From positions 2,139,205 to 2,203,204 of the forward strand of contig JABBOT010000080.1 of the NCBI GenBank assembly GCA_016165875.1: a stretch of 64,000 bases of DNA. Reading direction: 5' to 3'. Position 1 is the first letter of the stretch; every line of letters starts with the position of its first letter. The notes below the pieces were generated by a model. The model was not told the DNA's origin, did not search any database, and saw nothing but the letters and a program-made list of their open reading frames with translations. Origin of the DNA: Acanthopleura granulata (taxonomy: Eukaryota > Mollusca > Polyplacophora > Chitonida > Chitonidae). This document shows positions 23,551 to 36,737 of the stretch, in pieces. The translations under genes and the position numbers were made by a program.

Positions 23551-24216
23551 GTAAGACAAAGCTTGAGGAGCAAGCTGGGAGTAGATTTCATACACGCTGG
23601 TACATATTTTTTTATTTTCCAGTCGATATGTGTTGGATTCTGTGATTAGATGTATCCATCGGCCAACGCACTTTGTGCACCTTCTGACATGACCACCCCT
23701 TTCTCTCCCTTCCCCCTTCCCCCCACCGACACAGACTCACACCTGATCCAGCCAGGAGGACAGACCCATTATTCCTGTTGCACACAGCATTGTCGTTTTG
23801 CCGTAATGGTTTGGGTTCCACCGCTGTAGACATGCGAATCAGTCATCAGTTCCCCATTGTTATATTAGTGTGGGATACGGCCGATGTACGCATGCGTGGG
23901 TCATTACAACGATCTGCCTCTCACGTAGGTCCTTACACTGCAATTACAGAGTGTAAACGTCAGTGGGGGAGGGGGGAGGAACGACAGGGTGTGCAGATTT
24001 AAATCGGCAGGTACAAAACACGCAATACAGAGTCCAGGCACTCGCTCTATGTGGATGCAGCAGTGTGGTTTATCTATATTTTCAGATTTGCTTATATTTC
24101 AGGGTATACACATTCAGCCATTTAGATTTTAGGTATAGAATACATTGTTTCCTTCATCAATGCTTTATGGCATTTGAACTTTTATTCTTAGTAACAATTA
24201 CCGCACTTTCATTATT

Positions 24217-24452
24217 GTTTATTTATTTGACTTGAAAAATATCTCACTTATACGATGGCGGTCAGGAGGACATCGGGCAGAACCCGGGGAAACCCACGAC
24301 CATCTGCAGGTTACTGGCGGACCTTCACACGCACTGCCAGACAGGAAGTCAGTGTGTACTGGGCTTGAACTCACAGCGACCGTATTTGTAAAAGGCATCT
24401 GGGTTATTACGCTGCACTGGCGCGCTAACCCCGATCGGTCACGGAAGCCTCG
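24217..24452 (-). mobile_element. SINE family A, near full length
   Basis: Recognisable body ACGATGGCGGTCAGGAGGAC, GGCTTGAACTCACAGCGACC, and a GCGCGCTAACC plus CACGGAAGCCTC head. The 164- and 121-codon frames across this region are SINE-derived. Confidence 0.85.
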
Positions 24453-24741
24453 CTCAATTATATATACTTCTTGCATGAGGAGAGGCAAGAGAAAAAACTG
24501 TTGTAATTTCCTGGTAATGTCCGTTATAATTTGTTTAGTGGCTGGCGGGGGTTTTAACTGTCGACGTTCAGTAACGGGAACAAGGAAGTTGCTATAGTGA
24601 CCTGATATAGCCAGATCCACCCGAAGATTCATTTGAAATTTCTTCCCCCAAATCACAAATCTGTTTGGAACTAAATCCCTGCACCCAAAGTAAGAGCCAT
24701 AATCCCACCCCAAATCCAGAACAGTCCAAATGCTTTCCTGT

Positions 24742-24800
24742 CACGATATGGCCACAATCTTGCCTATGTGGCATTAAGCCATAATCATTCCAAAACTGTT
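24742..24800. repeat. Family D short motif, copy 1
   Basis: ATATGGCCACAATCTTGCC-TATGTGGCATTAAGCC-ATAATCATTC. Related motifs (GGCTGAGATACTGCCAATGT) occur at 41094 and 53648. Confidence 0.5.
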
Positions 24801-24853
24801 CAATATTCAATCATTACAGCAAATTACTCAACACCATAATCCTTTATACTTTT

Positions 24854-24910
24854 AGGAATATTCTTGAGTGGAGTACAAAAGACCAATCAAAAAATAAATA
24901 AATAAAAAAT
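24854..24910 (+). mobile_element. SINE family A, 3' tail fragment
   Basis: GGAATATTCTTGAGTGGAGT followed by CCAATCAAAAAATAAATAAATAA. Confidence 0.75.
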
Positions 24911-25404
24911 TAAAACACTTACGGTAATTCTACGACTCTATGCGACTGTAGAAATTCACGCGACGCTATAATCCCACATACATGTTGGTCAGTCTTACAT
25001 TGCAGTGACTCCCTCGAAATCCTAACTCTTCATGCGTAAGGAGACTAAAGTTAAGGCTCAAATCCTTCCAACCGTTACACGAAGATGTACACTAACCCAA
25101 GACTCACTTCTCACCAACAACCATGTTTATCCAATATCCACAAAGTTGAAAAAGTTGCTCAAATGAGTTTTTCGGAATTGTTATCTATACCCACAATTTC
25201 AAATCACATAACTCTCAAACACTTTTCCACCCACCACCCAGTGCTCATATGCACCAAACTTTTACATCTGCAAAACACACATTAATACCACCCAAAGTTC
25301 AACAGGACACAGCAGCCGGATTGATGCAACTCATAGGTGAGCAGACATTCACATGAACGTAATATCAACTCCCACAAAGTTTGCATTTATCACGTTATTC
25401 TTGC

Positions 25405-25460
25405 TGTGGTCGACTAGCCGCTGATCAGCAAGATTGCAGGTTCGAATCCATCTCTAGCAG
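25405..25460 (+). mobile_element. tRNA-like head, probable SINE
   Basis: GTGGTCGACTAGCC resembles box A and GGTTCGAATCC is a perfect box B, about 33 bp apart. The flanks do not fold into a convincing tRNA acceptor stem, so a tRNA-derived SINE is more likely than a functional tRNA. Confidence 0.5.
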
Positions 25461-25573
25461 TTTCAGCTGTAGGTTTATGACATGGGTTTTGTCGAATACG
25501 ACAGCCTGAAGGAGAACCCAGATCTAGGCTTTCAGCACTGTATGACATATGCTTTGTCACGTAGAAAATAATT

Positions 25574-25710
25574 AAAGGCTAGAGCATAGAGAATAAAACT
25601 AGAGCAGCGTCGACAGTGTGATAGTCGGCAAATAGCCATACGTTGCCGATGAAGTCCGGCCTCTTGTCAGTGTACCTCAGGTGGGGTTTTAGTCAAACTG
25701 TTCATGTGAG
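25574..25710 (-). repeat. Family F dispersed repeat, copy 3
   Basis: Reverse complement matches copy 2: TTGACTAAAACCCC, CACTGACAAGAGGCCGGACT and a CTCTAGTTTTATTCTCTATG end. It is slightly longer in the middle than the other copies. Confidence 0.78.
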
Positions 25711-25719
25711 TGTTGCGAG

Positions 25720-28394
25720 AAGGAACAACTTACACTGCCCTACAACGATGGCTTAAGCAAAATTAGTTACAAAGCCAGAGAACCACGACTTATTTCGGAG
25801 GCAGTCCAGTTGCCACCACTCAAAAACCTGACAGTCTGTATAAAATACCTTATATGTGGTTGCCAGTGTCTACAATCAAATGCACTAGATTGTGAGATGC
25901 AGATATAACTAAAAAGCTTAAAAACTTTAGTGTCTCTCGACTTGTTTATTTAATTTTATAAATAAAATTATAGAACTTTCCTGTATTGAAGTAAGTAGTA
26001 AATGGCAGCATGTAACACCCAAGAAAACAATTTAAATATAAAGCTCCACTGCTGATGAGAAAAAACACCGAAATGTTTAAATTATATTTTTGGTTTCCAG
26101 TTTTAGTCTATCACAGGTCTCTGTATCATTCTGCCCGGCCATATACTTTATATCCAAAATACTCGCTGATTTTAGGAGACAACACGCTTCCAAAAAGACA
26201 TGTTCTTTCATTTATTTCCATTGTGTAATGCTGGGTGCCTTAACTATGGAGCGCACATATTTTATTTTCACACGGCTTCGTAACCTGAGCTCAATAACAG
26301 GGAACATAATATGTGAAATCGGTCCCTACAGTGTGCTAATTTGTTTTGTTTTTTTGTTTGTTTGTTTGTATTTGTTTTTTTTTTCTGTAATACGTCACTG
26401 ATACAGTATTATTGTGCCTGTGAAGCAAAGGGGTTGTTCGCGATCACTTCGGCGTAACAGCAGAGAATAATGTCTTTTTATAGGCGGGATAGGCGTTAAA
26501 AGTAAGTTGGTCCTTCGTGAGTCTCACATCGTACTTTCTAGGTCAAAACTTAAGAGTGTGGGTATTACTTCTGACGCACTAGGTAGGTCACACGACTCTA
26601 AATATACTAGCATGGCACACCATTTGGATTCCCATTTTATTCATTAGCTTAGAACATTTTCATTGCGTCTTTTTATCATCATTGAAAATTGTTGACTACT
26701 TCTCTTTAAATGAATCCGTTCTGATTTTTAATTTTATATACACTGTACTAAGATGTCTTATTTGTCGTTTTGGAAACTGGTCTTGCAATTAGCTGACGGC
26801 TGGTATACGAATGTTTCGAGACCTTGTTTCACTAGATAATGACAAAGGTGCAAACTCATTGTGTGAGATGTTTTCAAAGAAACGAAACATTAAATTGAAG
26901 TAAAGACCAATGTAATTTTCTTTAACTAAATTGGAGGCAGTGCAATATTTTGGGTTCTAAGTGGGCATTAGGAATCAGCAGATATTGTCCATCTCTTTGA
27001 ACACTTACTTAATTAATGCTATCTCCACCAAACAGGTATGAAATGTCACAATCGTGCACGGGGAGACATTAAACGAGTAAAGCTCAGGGAGCTTTTATTC
27101 ACAGCTAAACATAAAAAGTGAAGAAACGGTTGTAGGATTGACTTTTTATTAATGATTACTTCGTTTATAGGTTCTCTGTCACACCCACTTCCACCCCCAG
27201 CAGAGCCAGTTTTAGTTTCACAAGTAGCACATAGCACACTGTTTCCGGCTAGGCCATACGTGTAACTGACTGCGGTACACTTTTCAAGCTAGTAGTAGGT
27301 GTGTAGTAGGTATCTATCAGTACTGCGCTGCGTTCCATTCGGAGTTCCTATACGGGCCCATTTAGTGACTCCATCAGCGTCAATTTAAACGATATTTGTC
27401 TTCCGCGTTTAAACGCTTTACATGAAAATAAGACAGTGCTTGTGTCTTTGCCTCAATATCTAGTAGTAAGTGCCTTGATCAGTCAGGTTTAAAAGAAAAT
27501 AGAAAATTAACTATTCGCCCTATAAAGTATTACGAGGGTATATATAGACCTGCCTTCATAGACGTTCACTCTGACATCATTAAAAACGCATGGGTGCTCA
27601 TTGTTAGGAATAAATAATTGCTCCATACGCATTATGGATGTGTCGTTTTGTGTACTGTTTGTGTCTTAGAAAATGGCCTTGCGATGAACAGTTTGGATCA
27701 TTTTTTTTCCTGTTTACCAGTGTTATAACCGCGTCATATTCTACATTTAGATAAGACACAACGAATCATATCGCACGTACTACAGATTACACTTACTTTG
27801 TTGGCAATTAACACAGTTGTAAGCCTAAATAAACATCGCCGGGGTAACAATAAAACATGCGTGTCTAGTGATGTGTAGCTTTAGTGAGAGGTGATATTTA
27901 CCACTATATAGTTAGTTTTCCCCAAAATAAGTCAAGTGTCTCTAACACCTACAATCATCCGACACCTCCGCCATCATGCTGAATTCAAGTTGTAGCACAG
28001 TATGACTGAGACGCTTTCAGTGACTTTAGCGTGCCTTATTTCCCGAAGCCCCTGTGGAATAAGGTCGCATTTCATTGCGAAACGAGCACCAATACACCCA
28101 ATAGTGAACTGCCGGATGACAAAAATAGCTCCCAATTTTCAAGGTTTTAACTCGCTCATATTTCACTCTATATTTAGCCCATCATGATCATGTGGAGAGG
28201 TACGTGCTCTTGTTAATAACACAAATCAATATCGACGTGTCCTTTGCCACACAAAACCCTTGACGTCAGACGTTTTACACAAAGATCTGTTTTACCTGCG
28301 TCTATGTGCACTTGATGGGTGGAGAGCGCAATGCTGCGTCACCGCCCTGTGACGTCACTGCGATCACTGCTTCTCGCTGTCCAGACAGCATTAA
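25720..28394. other. Non-coding stretch
   Basis: A (TTTG)n-like run at 26340-26390 and a short hairpin TAAAGCTC/GAGCTTTA near 27077. No credible gene or bordered repeat. Confidence 0.55.
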
Positions 28395-28416
28395 TCGATA
28401 AATCACCGTCTGAGAG

Positions 28417-28667
28417 CTAACAATGGAAAAGCTAATGTATTTGAGGAGAACAGTCTCTTGGGTTATCGAGCAAATATATCAGATGAAATCGGTTATCGTG
28501 ACGGGGAATCCAACAGGAGTGGCAGTAGGACGCTTGACGAACACAGAAATCTTTGTGATTCTCACGTTTATATGGGTGATGACCATGGCAACCCTCACGA
28601 CAAAAAGAATTCTACACCATGCCACGAACCCAATGACCTGGTGAACAAAACTAGCCCGATCGTCTGA
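28417..28667 (+). CDS. Candidate terminal exon encoding a hydrophilic tail
   Basis: The frame is open from 28395 to TGA at 28665-28667. The product is very hydrophilic (Asp, Asn, His, Ser, Arg) with no ATG until mid-way, so it would have to be an internal or last exon. The AG at 28415-28416 is a possible but pyrimidine-poor acceptor. The composition resembles the cytoplasmic tail of a membrane protein. A second + frame starting at ATG 28423 and a minus-strand frame (28479-28748) are also open, so which strand, if any, codes is uncertain. Confidence 0.25.
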
Positions 28668-28669
28668 TG

Positions 28670-30682
28670 TAACTAGTCCACAAATTTCCTCTGCATAAAT
28701 TATACATTTGAAGTTTTTAATATGTTTACACTCCCTCATCACCGACATGAAGTATTTACCAAATGAAATTCAAATTTTCTCAGATACAGACACTTCTTGT
28801 CTACATCTCAGCAATTATTGTTTACAGGTTGAAAGGAGTATATGTAAAGAGGAAAATGCAATAATTCGTAAAACATTATTGATCTTAGTGAAAATTTTGA
28901 GTAACTTTTTTTAACCCTTAGTAAAGTATGGCATTTGACGTGGTATCAATTTAACCACTTAAATGCTTCATTATCATGTTGCCATGGCAACTGGTATAAA
29001 GCGACAGTGTATATCGTGATGAAGAAAACAACTGCACAAATTCCTGTTATAAGATGATTTCTAGACATACTTCTCAGGTGCCAATTATTTAGTCAGAAAA
29101 AAAACGTACACTTCATATATTTACCACGGCTTCAGCCACCAATAACAAAGTGTTGTGATAATAGCATTATTAGCGTTATGGAAATATTATTAAATAGGCC
29201 TAAAATAAGGCAGAGGATATCTATAATGTAATCGCTACGACATGCATGGCTGAAATACTGCTCATCTGGCAACCAACCATTCGTTCGATTTTACTCAAGT
29301 GAAGGCCAACGTAAAATGTCTGAAACATATTGAGAAACGACAACAGGAAACACTTTCCAGGGAGAGACAGAGTTCATAAATACAAGCTATTTCATGTTTT
29401 CAACCTGATCTATAGCTAAAACCGTGTATGTGTACTCTGCTAGTTTTAATGTGTCCTCACAGTCTCCTTTATGTGTTGTAAAAACCTTGCATGTTATTTG
29501 CTCGGGTGCTGCGTGTCTTTGGACATGAACAAGGATTATCAGCTTTACTTTTTACACAATTACGGAAAACCGGAAACTGCACAATAATAGTTGCCTATCT
29601 TGTAATGCCCACGACAACGATATTGTCAGAGAGACAAAACTGTTCCCACACTTACTCCTCAACCTTGCCATTAGCGGAAACGACTCGGTTGTTATAAATA
29701 CTGATTAAATCAACACACTGTTGTCCAGACAGTTTAAGTTTGAGACTCTCCACTCACATTTCAAATATGCCTTTAAGGATACTACAATCCCTCGGGTGTG
29801 AAATTTGGCCACATTTTTTATTATTTCTCATTCCTATTCTCCATTCTCGTATCTGTCCTCTCACTTAAAGATGAAAACCAGATTCGAAATGTAAATACCT
29901 AAAATCTGACGAAAAGTATAAAATGTTGTGAACCAAGACTGTTGTGTTTTCTTAGTTCCTCCTGATTTTAATGGGATTAGCTCACTGATGGGGGTTACCT
30001 CCTATGAATAGACACATCTATGGTATATGTGTATTGCCTCCTGCTATAAACTCTGCATGGCTGCTTGTGCAGACTAACTTAGCAGACCTATTAACTAAAA
30101 ACAAGAGTCTTAATCACGCCTCCGGGGTGCCACTGGAGGAGGGGGGCATCACATTCTAGCAGGGTTTACTCAGAAATGTCAAGATAAAACCCTAATTGAG
30201 GAACATGATAAGACTTATAATGTAACATAAGTACGTGCATTTGTTCACATTTTAACTGGAGGCAGGACAATTTGTGATTAAAATTAATTGACAAACTAAT
30301 TAATGACGAATTTTGTCACACATAATGCTCCTGCAGGCATTTTGGTCTTTTTCTCCCTTTCCCTTTATTTCATGCTTATTTTTGAACATAATGCTATGAA
30401 ACTTGGCACACAGGTAGCTAAATACCTAAGCTAAAAACTGTCCCACATTTTGATATCTTTTTTAGTTTTAAATATATTAGTAAAAGAGGATCAAAGTTTC
30501 AAATTTTTTTGGAAAGTTTTGAAAGTTTTAACTTTAAATGATCACGCAGAAAAATAAAATATGAATATTAAAAATCTGTGGGACCGTTTTTTAGTTTAAA
30601 TGATCCACTGGAAAAAAAATTGAAAATTTTGAAAAACAGCTCTGATATTTTTCAAGCTTTCTCTTTATTTTGAATAATATTA
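28670..30682. other. Non-coding stretch
   Basis: AT-rich, with a T/A-dominated block at 30390-30660. No gene seen. Confidence 0.55.
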
Positions 30683-30950
30683 GGGGCCTCCATGGGTCAG
30701 TCGATTAGCCCGCTCGCGCAGCGCAATGACCGAAAGCCTCCACCAATGCGGTCGCTGTGAGTTCATGTCCAGCTCATGCTGGCTTCCTCTCCGGCCATAC
30801 GTAGGGCGGTCTTCCAGCAACCTGTGGATGGCTGTGGGCTTCTTCCGTGCTGTGCCCAGTTTCCTCCCACCATAATGCTGGCCATCCTCGCATAAGTGGA
30901 ATATTCTTGAGTGTGGTGTAAAATACCAATCAAATAAATAAATAAATAAA
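30683..30950 (+). mobile_element. SINE family A, full length with probable target duplication
   Basis: Head GGGGCCTCCATGGGTCAGTC and GAGTTCATGTCCAG, complete body, and tail ACCAATCAAATAAATAAATA. TTGAATAATATTA at 30670-30682 and TTGAACAATAATA at 30951-30963 match at 11 of 13 positions and look like an aged target-site duplication. Confidence 0.92.
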
Positions 30951-31692
30951 TTGAACAATAATAAAGTTAGCTAAATTTTAAAAGATTTTTTTTTAATCAG
31001 CAGTTGTTGAGCTTTCAGAATATATATACATATGACCATATTTGATCAGTACTTTCGGCTACACATGGCAAAATATGAAATCTGGCCGACGAGGGGTTCT
31101 AGTATCCTTAAAAAAGTCTATAATTAAAACAGCAGAGTCACGTTTCACATTGGCTTCTAAATCACAACATATATTGCTTGGCAATCCCATTCTTATCCCT
31201 AAATTATTTTGCCATCTTCGTCAACAATCCAATTTAGCCAAGCTGGTGCTGATCACGGACCACTTATAATGCAAGTACATGTGGTCCACGTAAATTTAAG
31301 TATTTATAGCCACTCTCAGTACAGCGAGAGTTTATTTTCCTGAAACTTCACTGCCGTTGTTTGTTTTCCGCGAGGCTTTGTGCAGTTGTTTTAACCAACA
31401 CATGTTCAACACGTGAAAAATCCTCATGTAACACAAAGAAAAACTACTTAACGCCTCTGTTCTAGAGTATACACTAAAATTGTCGATGTCTCAGCATCCG
31501 TGTTGTTGTTAACGTCTTCATCCGTGTTCTACATAACGCGTAACCGTTGCTCCGAAAAACCAACCTGAAAATGCTAGGCTTACGCTGCCCCCGTTGACAG
31601 TGAAGAATTAAGTTTATGGTAAGTTTCCCATGTTGAGAAACATACTTATGTCAATAAATTATCTGATCTTTTAGGTGCAAATTTTATTATCT

Positions 31693-31922
31693 TTTGGATA
31701 CCAAATATGTTTCAATTCCTTCCATCAAAGAGGATATTTTGATACCTAGTAATTTCTCTTCTGATAATTAGCATTCTTAACATTGGTTAATATACTATTT
31801 CACCTTTATGTCCAGATAATAACGTTTGGATACCAAATATATTCCGGATCCTTTCCATCAAAGAGGATACTTTGATATCTCGTTATGCTTTTTCTGATAA
31901 TTAACACTCTTAACAATGGTTA
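31693..31922. repeat. Two tandem copies, period 132 bp
   Basis: TTTGGATACCAAATATGTTTC at 31693 recurs as TTTGGATACCAAATATATTCC at 31825. Both continue with TTCCATCAAAGAGGATA and TCTGATAATTA. Confidence 0.88.
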
Positions 31923-33484
31923 CACCAGGAAAATTAAATCCAGTTTAATGAACCATTAAAACCTTGCCTCGTTGGCGAGAGGAGAATTTTAAGGGTTTTT
32001 CTTATCTTAATGTGTAACAGCCAGCGATCGGTTGAGTGTGTGACAAGACTGTGTGCTGTAGCGAATAGTTTACGGCTGCGTGGGGTCGGGATGTGAGGTG
32101 CGGGTTGGCTGGCTGAGGGAGGTGGGCGGGGGGGGGGGGGGGATGTCAGTTAGTGTGAAGTTTCCCGACTGGGATATTACTGGCATTCCTCATGGGAAAC
32201 ATCACAGCTGGCAAGACAGGGGAAGGTCGCCCAGAACACTGGGGCAGTCTAAAATAAGAAGAAAAAAAGAAAAAACACATCCCCAGGTATTTAGCGTAAA
32301 TATACAAGACTGCGATAAATCCGGCTAGACACTACAACTCGCGTACTTATCTTTCTATTTAACCTTGGCTCAGAGAGAAACGATTTCATCGTTTGTTTGT
32401 CGATGGAACGGTTGAATTTTATTGGCATAGGGAACTCAGGCGACCGGAATTGACAACTGTCGGAAAATTGTGGACTTTAAAGGAAGGGGTAAAGCAAAGG
32501 TCATGTGGGAAGCCATGAGGATTTGTCGGCAATGATAAGGCGGCTTGTTAATACTGGGCAAAAATGTGGACAAGGGCTTAACTGAAGTTAGGTTGTAATT
32601 GAAGATTGCTTTAGAGCACCCGGAGATGAGGGGGGTGGGCTTGAGATAATTAAAATACTGATAAGAATTTGCAAAACCAGGGCAAAAAAGGCCATGTCGT
32701 CTTTGGAAATTCTAATCATGAAGATTGTGGGTTTAAAAATGGAGAAGCTGGAACAGTTTTTCCTCCCACAACCACAGTCACTGCCTCCGTAAGGGAAGGT
32801 GTGTTCTACAAGTGATGACAGCGCTGGAAAAGTTGCAACACCATGAAAAAATCGCCATGTCGTCTTGCAGACAGGCCCCTCGCTGAGTAAACGATCCATG
32901 TTAACAGATGTCAAAAATTAGCCCTACACTCACTCTAACCACAAATGGAGTGGCCCTCAGATTGAGGAATAAGCCTTTATGGCCTGGCTCTGCACCATAG
33001 TTGAGGCTTTAATACACATATCTGAATTCACTAAGTTACAATTTGCATGTGTTTTTTGTTAAATTTTTTGATGGGGGAATACTGTCAAATATTTTCACTC
33101 AAGCAACAGCAGGTCAGGTTTTCAAGAATTTCCGGTGGAGCTACTAGTATTTCATGATGAGATTCCTTCAGGCTATCTCACTGGTCGGTTTTTCAAGAGA
33201 ATTGTTATATGCTTGCGCAATTTTTGCAACTGGGTTCTCGGAAAGGAACAGCGTTGCGGAAGTGATAAGCTAATACTGCCACACACACTTCATAGGATGG
33301 TGATAAATTGTGAATTTTTGTACTGTTAATTACTTTGCACCGAACAATAAAGTTGTACCAGAACGTTGTCTGGTTTGTATAAATCTGACAACATTTTACC
33401 CAGTGTTACTACCCACTCGCCTTATTCATGTTTCTATGTATGCTTTGCTTTAACGTCGTAGTCAGCAATCATATGGCGACGAGC
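31923..33484. other. Non-coding stretch with a poly-G run
   Basis: Holds 15 G at 32128-32142 and a short diverged direct repeat (GCCATGTCGTCTT) near 32692 and 32861. The 108-codon minus frame at 32588-32914 crosses that repeat and is not called. Confidence 0.5.
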
Positions 33485-33722
33485 CCTTATATAGGGCGAG
33501 CTCATGCCGCCAAAGTTCTGCCGCCACTGGAGCCTCATGCTGAAGACACCAGATATGACACCCCACCCAGTCACATTATACTGACACCGATCCGACCAGT
33601 CCTGTTTCCTTGTTCCTCGTTAACCTTTCAGTCCCGAGCTTCCAGCTACGCAGCAACAAGTACCATTTTTAAAGTCTGTGGTATGACTCGACCCTGGTTT
33701 GATCCCACCTCATTGAGGTTAT
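33485..33722 (+). repeat. Family E dispersed repeat, copy 3
   Basis: GGGCGAGCTCATGCCGCCAA, ACACCCCACCCAGTCACATT and a GTTTGATCCCACCT end. It is closest to the 6460 copy. Confidence 0.78.
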
Positions 33723-36123
33723 ACCGTATTGACAAAGTAAATGGGACTTGGGAGGTTTTCATCTGATAACGCGCTTCTGTTCTTGTTTTCGCATGAGATA
33801 AATAGTTATAAAAGGACACACACATACAGCCTGCTGTGTACTCGAGAAATTGATGTTGCCGTGTTCTTCATAACTCAGAGTGGTAGAATGCACTGGATTA
33901 TATCCTGTGTAACCCATTTATTCCCTAGGAAGGCGAAATGCTTGCCAGAACTTACAGCTCGAAGGAAGATGTGCACATGCATCTCGTACCCTGCATTCGT
34001 CATTCCCTAGAATTTATGTTGCCAATTACAACATAAGCAGGTGGTGAACCAAGATTTGCTTCACAAAACCTGCTACTCTTCATATATCTTACGTTTTACG
34101 CGTTTATATTGCAATGGATTTACCACTTCCTGAATACAACTGCATGGATATTTTATTACAATGGACTTCCCTTTCGTTTGTTTTAATTATTCATGTAGTT
34201 GTTTTTACATTTGTCACATGTAATGCTGCGGATTGTAATAGGTTTCAACCGGGCTCTGTCCAATTTCCTCCAACGTTGTACGGCATTGCCCATGTTACAC
34301 CATCACTTAAGGTTACACACGCGCAATTCGACGAGTTGGTTCCAAGATTTGGTTCCGAATTGATGAGTGCTGGAGATCCCACTGAATAATACTGCCATAC
34401 AGACAGTATAGGTTGTTACTAACACCCCCCCCCTCCCCGCACACACCTCGAGGTTCCAAGGTGGCAAAATGCTATTACCGCTCTTCCAGGAGCAACAGCT
34501 GAATAAAAGTGCGGTCATGCTGTGTTGATATGACGTAAGGAAAAGTTCAAGGTGTGTGTGGTGGGATGGCATACCACCACGCGAAAGTTTAGGGATATAT
34601 ACTTTGGGGGTTGAAGTTGACAAATTTACAACATAAATTGTAAGGAAAATCAATGCGCTCGTGTTACCTATAGAGAGAGAAAGCCCTGACAAGGGTACAT
34701 TCGTAGAAAGTAATTATTTTGGACAAATGTACAATTAATCGGGCTTTCTCCACTACTTCAAATCACCCAATTTGGGTTCGAAGTCTTATTATCACGTGTA
34801 TAACAGAAAATATTATACTATAATTATACTATACTACTCAGTGAGATAAACTAAGGACCAAGAGCTTCGGGTTAATGAGATCGAGACCCACGACTTCCAC
34901 ATTTATAATAACACAACCTCGTACACAAGTAATATTTGGTGTGATATTACACCTCGCAAACCACAAGCTATTAAACGTGGGTTGGAGTAAAATAATGTAC
35001 GGCTCCTGTACCAATCGCTCCATTGCTTAAAAATAATGCAGCGATGCAACAACGGACTGACGTTATATCTGGGTTTTAATTCCAGGTAACAATACAAAGG
35101 GTGCCTTTATACAGGTGCTTAGCGCCATTACATTCGCCGTCTCTGTCAAACTTCTTGTGGTCCTGGAGGAACGTATTACTACACACCGATCATCTGTCAT
35201 GCGGGGACGGCTCATAAACCGGAAAAGCTCTCGAGGGAAATATTCAGCCAGTTGTTCTCCGCACGCCCCAACGCCATTTTTGATGTTAAACTTGGTTCTG
35301 ATTGAATAAAAAACGCAGAAATATCCTCTTATTTGTATTCAAATTGAAGACACACTTTTCTACATTTTGTTTTTAATTCATTGGTGGACGGAATCGAAGG
35401 CAAACAATGGGGTCAGCTTGAAGAAGAAGAAAAAAACCTAGTTAAGTGTAGACATGGGTTTCAAATCATCACAACTGGTTGCCATATAGAAAAGGTCACT
35501 TTTCATTCGATCACACTGTTCCTTTTTTTTTTTTTTTCTTGTTTTGAAGACAGTTAGGTTAACAGTAAGCCGTGATACACAGGGATGTTGATAATGACTG
35601 GATTACATTGTGTGAGCAGCGTCGTGGCGCCTGCAAGGAGATGAACGGGAAGCAAAGGTTCTGATTGATTGTGACACGCAGCCCCACAGACAGCTCACAT
35701 CTGCAACCTTGCTGAAAAATGCAACTCATCGTGAAAATGCCTTATTCACAATTTCACCAGGATTTGAAGCTTTACTTTAAAAAAAAAGTCAATACAACAC
35801 AAAATGGCCGTCATATGATCTTCCAACAATTACCATAAGCTCGCCCATGGCCCCAGGATCACAAAGTTGTCTTGCACTTATTCATGTGAGGCTTAATCTT
35901 GACTTCAGAACAATTTATTGTGCTAAAATTGTGACTCACCTAAAGGTTTTTTATTTCACTACTACAGCAGTTGTCTTAGACCCTCATGACAAAAAGGAAG
36001 ATAAGCATTCAAGTTTATATCAATGTCCAGGGTTAATGCCACAAGTTAAGACTTCGTTTGGCTTAAGTCGAAGACAGATTATGTTCCTATGACAAGAGAT
36101 AGAAAATGGTTTCCGTTTGACTG
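33723..36123. other. Non-coding stretch
   Basis: Homopolymer runs at 34425-34433 (C) and 35523-35537 (T). The frame at 34114-34389 begins with a hydrophobic segment but lacks splice support. Nothing else. Confidence 0.45.
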
Positions 36124-36370
36124 ATTTATTTTTTGGATTGGAGTTATACGCCGTACTCAAGAATATTTGATTTATACGACGGCGGCCAGCATTATGGTGG
36201 GAGGCAACTGGGCAGGGCCCAGGGGAAACCCACGAAGGTTGCTGGCGAACCTTCCAACGTACTGCCGGAGAGGAAGCCTTCATGACCTGAACTCACAGCG
36301 ACCGCATCGGTGAGAGGCTCCTGGATCATTACACATTACGCGATAATCCCCTTGGCCAAAGAGGCTTCAC
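36124..36370 (-). mobile_element. SINE family A, near full length
   Basis: GATTGGAGTTATACGCCGT, ACGGCGGCCAGCATTATGGT, TGAACTCACAGCGACCGCAT and a decayed head ending in CAAAGAGGCTTC. Confidence 0.87.
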
Positions 36371-36439
36371 CATTGTTTGATAATTCGAGCGAATCATTGT
36401 TCTTTCGAATGATGCATATTGTTTTCTGAACGGATTGTG

Positions 36440-36722
36440 TCCCAGTAGCTAGGATGATTTACATTCAATAGCTGAGATACATCCAATGTGGGTTTAATCC
36501 CAGCCTTAGGCAGGAAATTTGTAGATTTTCCTGCTTTTACTCAAAGATGGGGTCTTGGTGATGACGACGCCCGTGTGACCTTTTGTGCAGTTGAAATTTC
36601 GTTGAAGAACGTTTATTTTCCACCAATGTGGCATGCACTTATGTGCCTGTGCGTCATATCTGGGAATGTTCGAAATTCCTTGAGTAGAACGACGGTGTTA
36701 GACAACAATCAAATAAATAAAT
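36440..36722 (+). mobile_element. Family C SINE-like element, copy 1
   Basis: GTGGGTTTAATCCCAG near the start resembles box B. The body matches 41158-41470 (AGGAAATTTGTAGATT, GTTTATTTTCCACCAATGTG, GGCATGCA), and the tail is CAATCAAATAAATAAATGA. Confidence 0.65.
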
Positions 36723-36737
36723 GAAAAGATACATATA

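Noticed and set aside
24219..24713. 164-codon minus frame, the longest in the window
   Set aside because: Its central part is the antisense of a family A SINE, and it has no start or splice context.
25405..25460. Functional tRNA gene
   Set aside because: Box A and box B are present, but the acceptor and anticodon arms do not pair convincingly, so it is listed as a SINE-like head.
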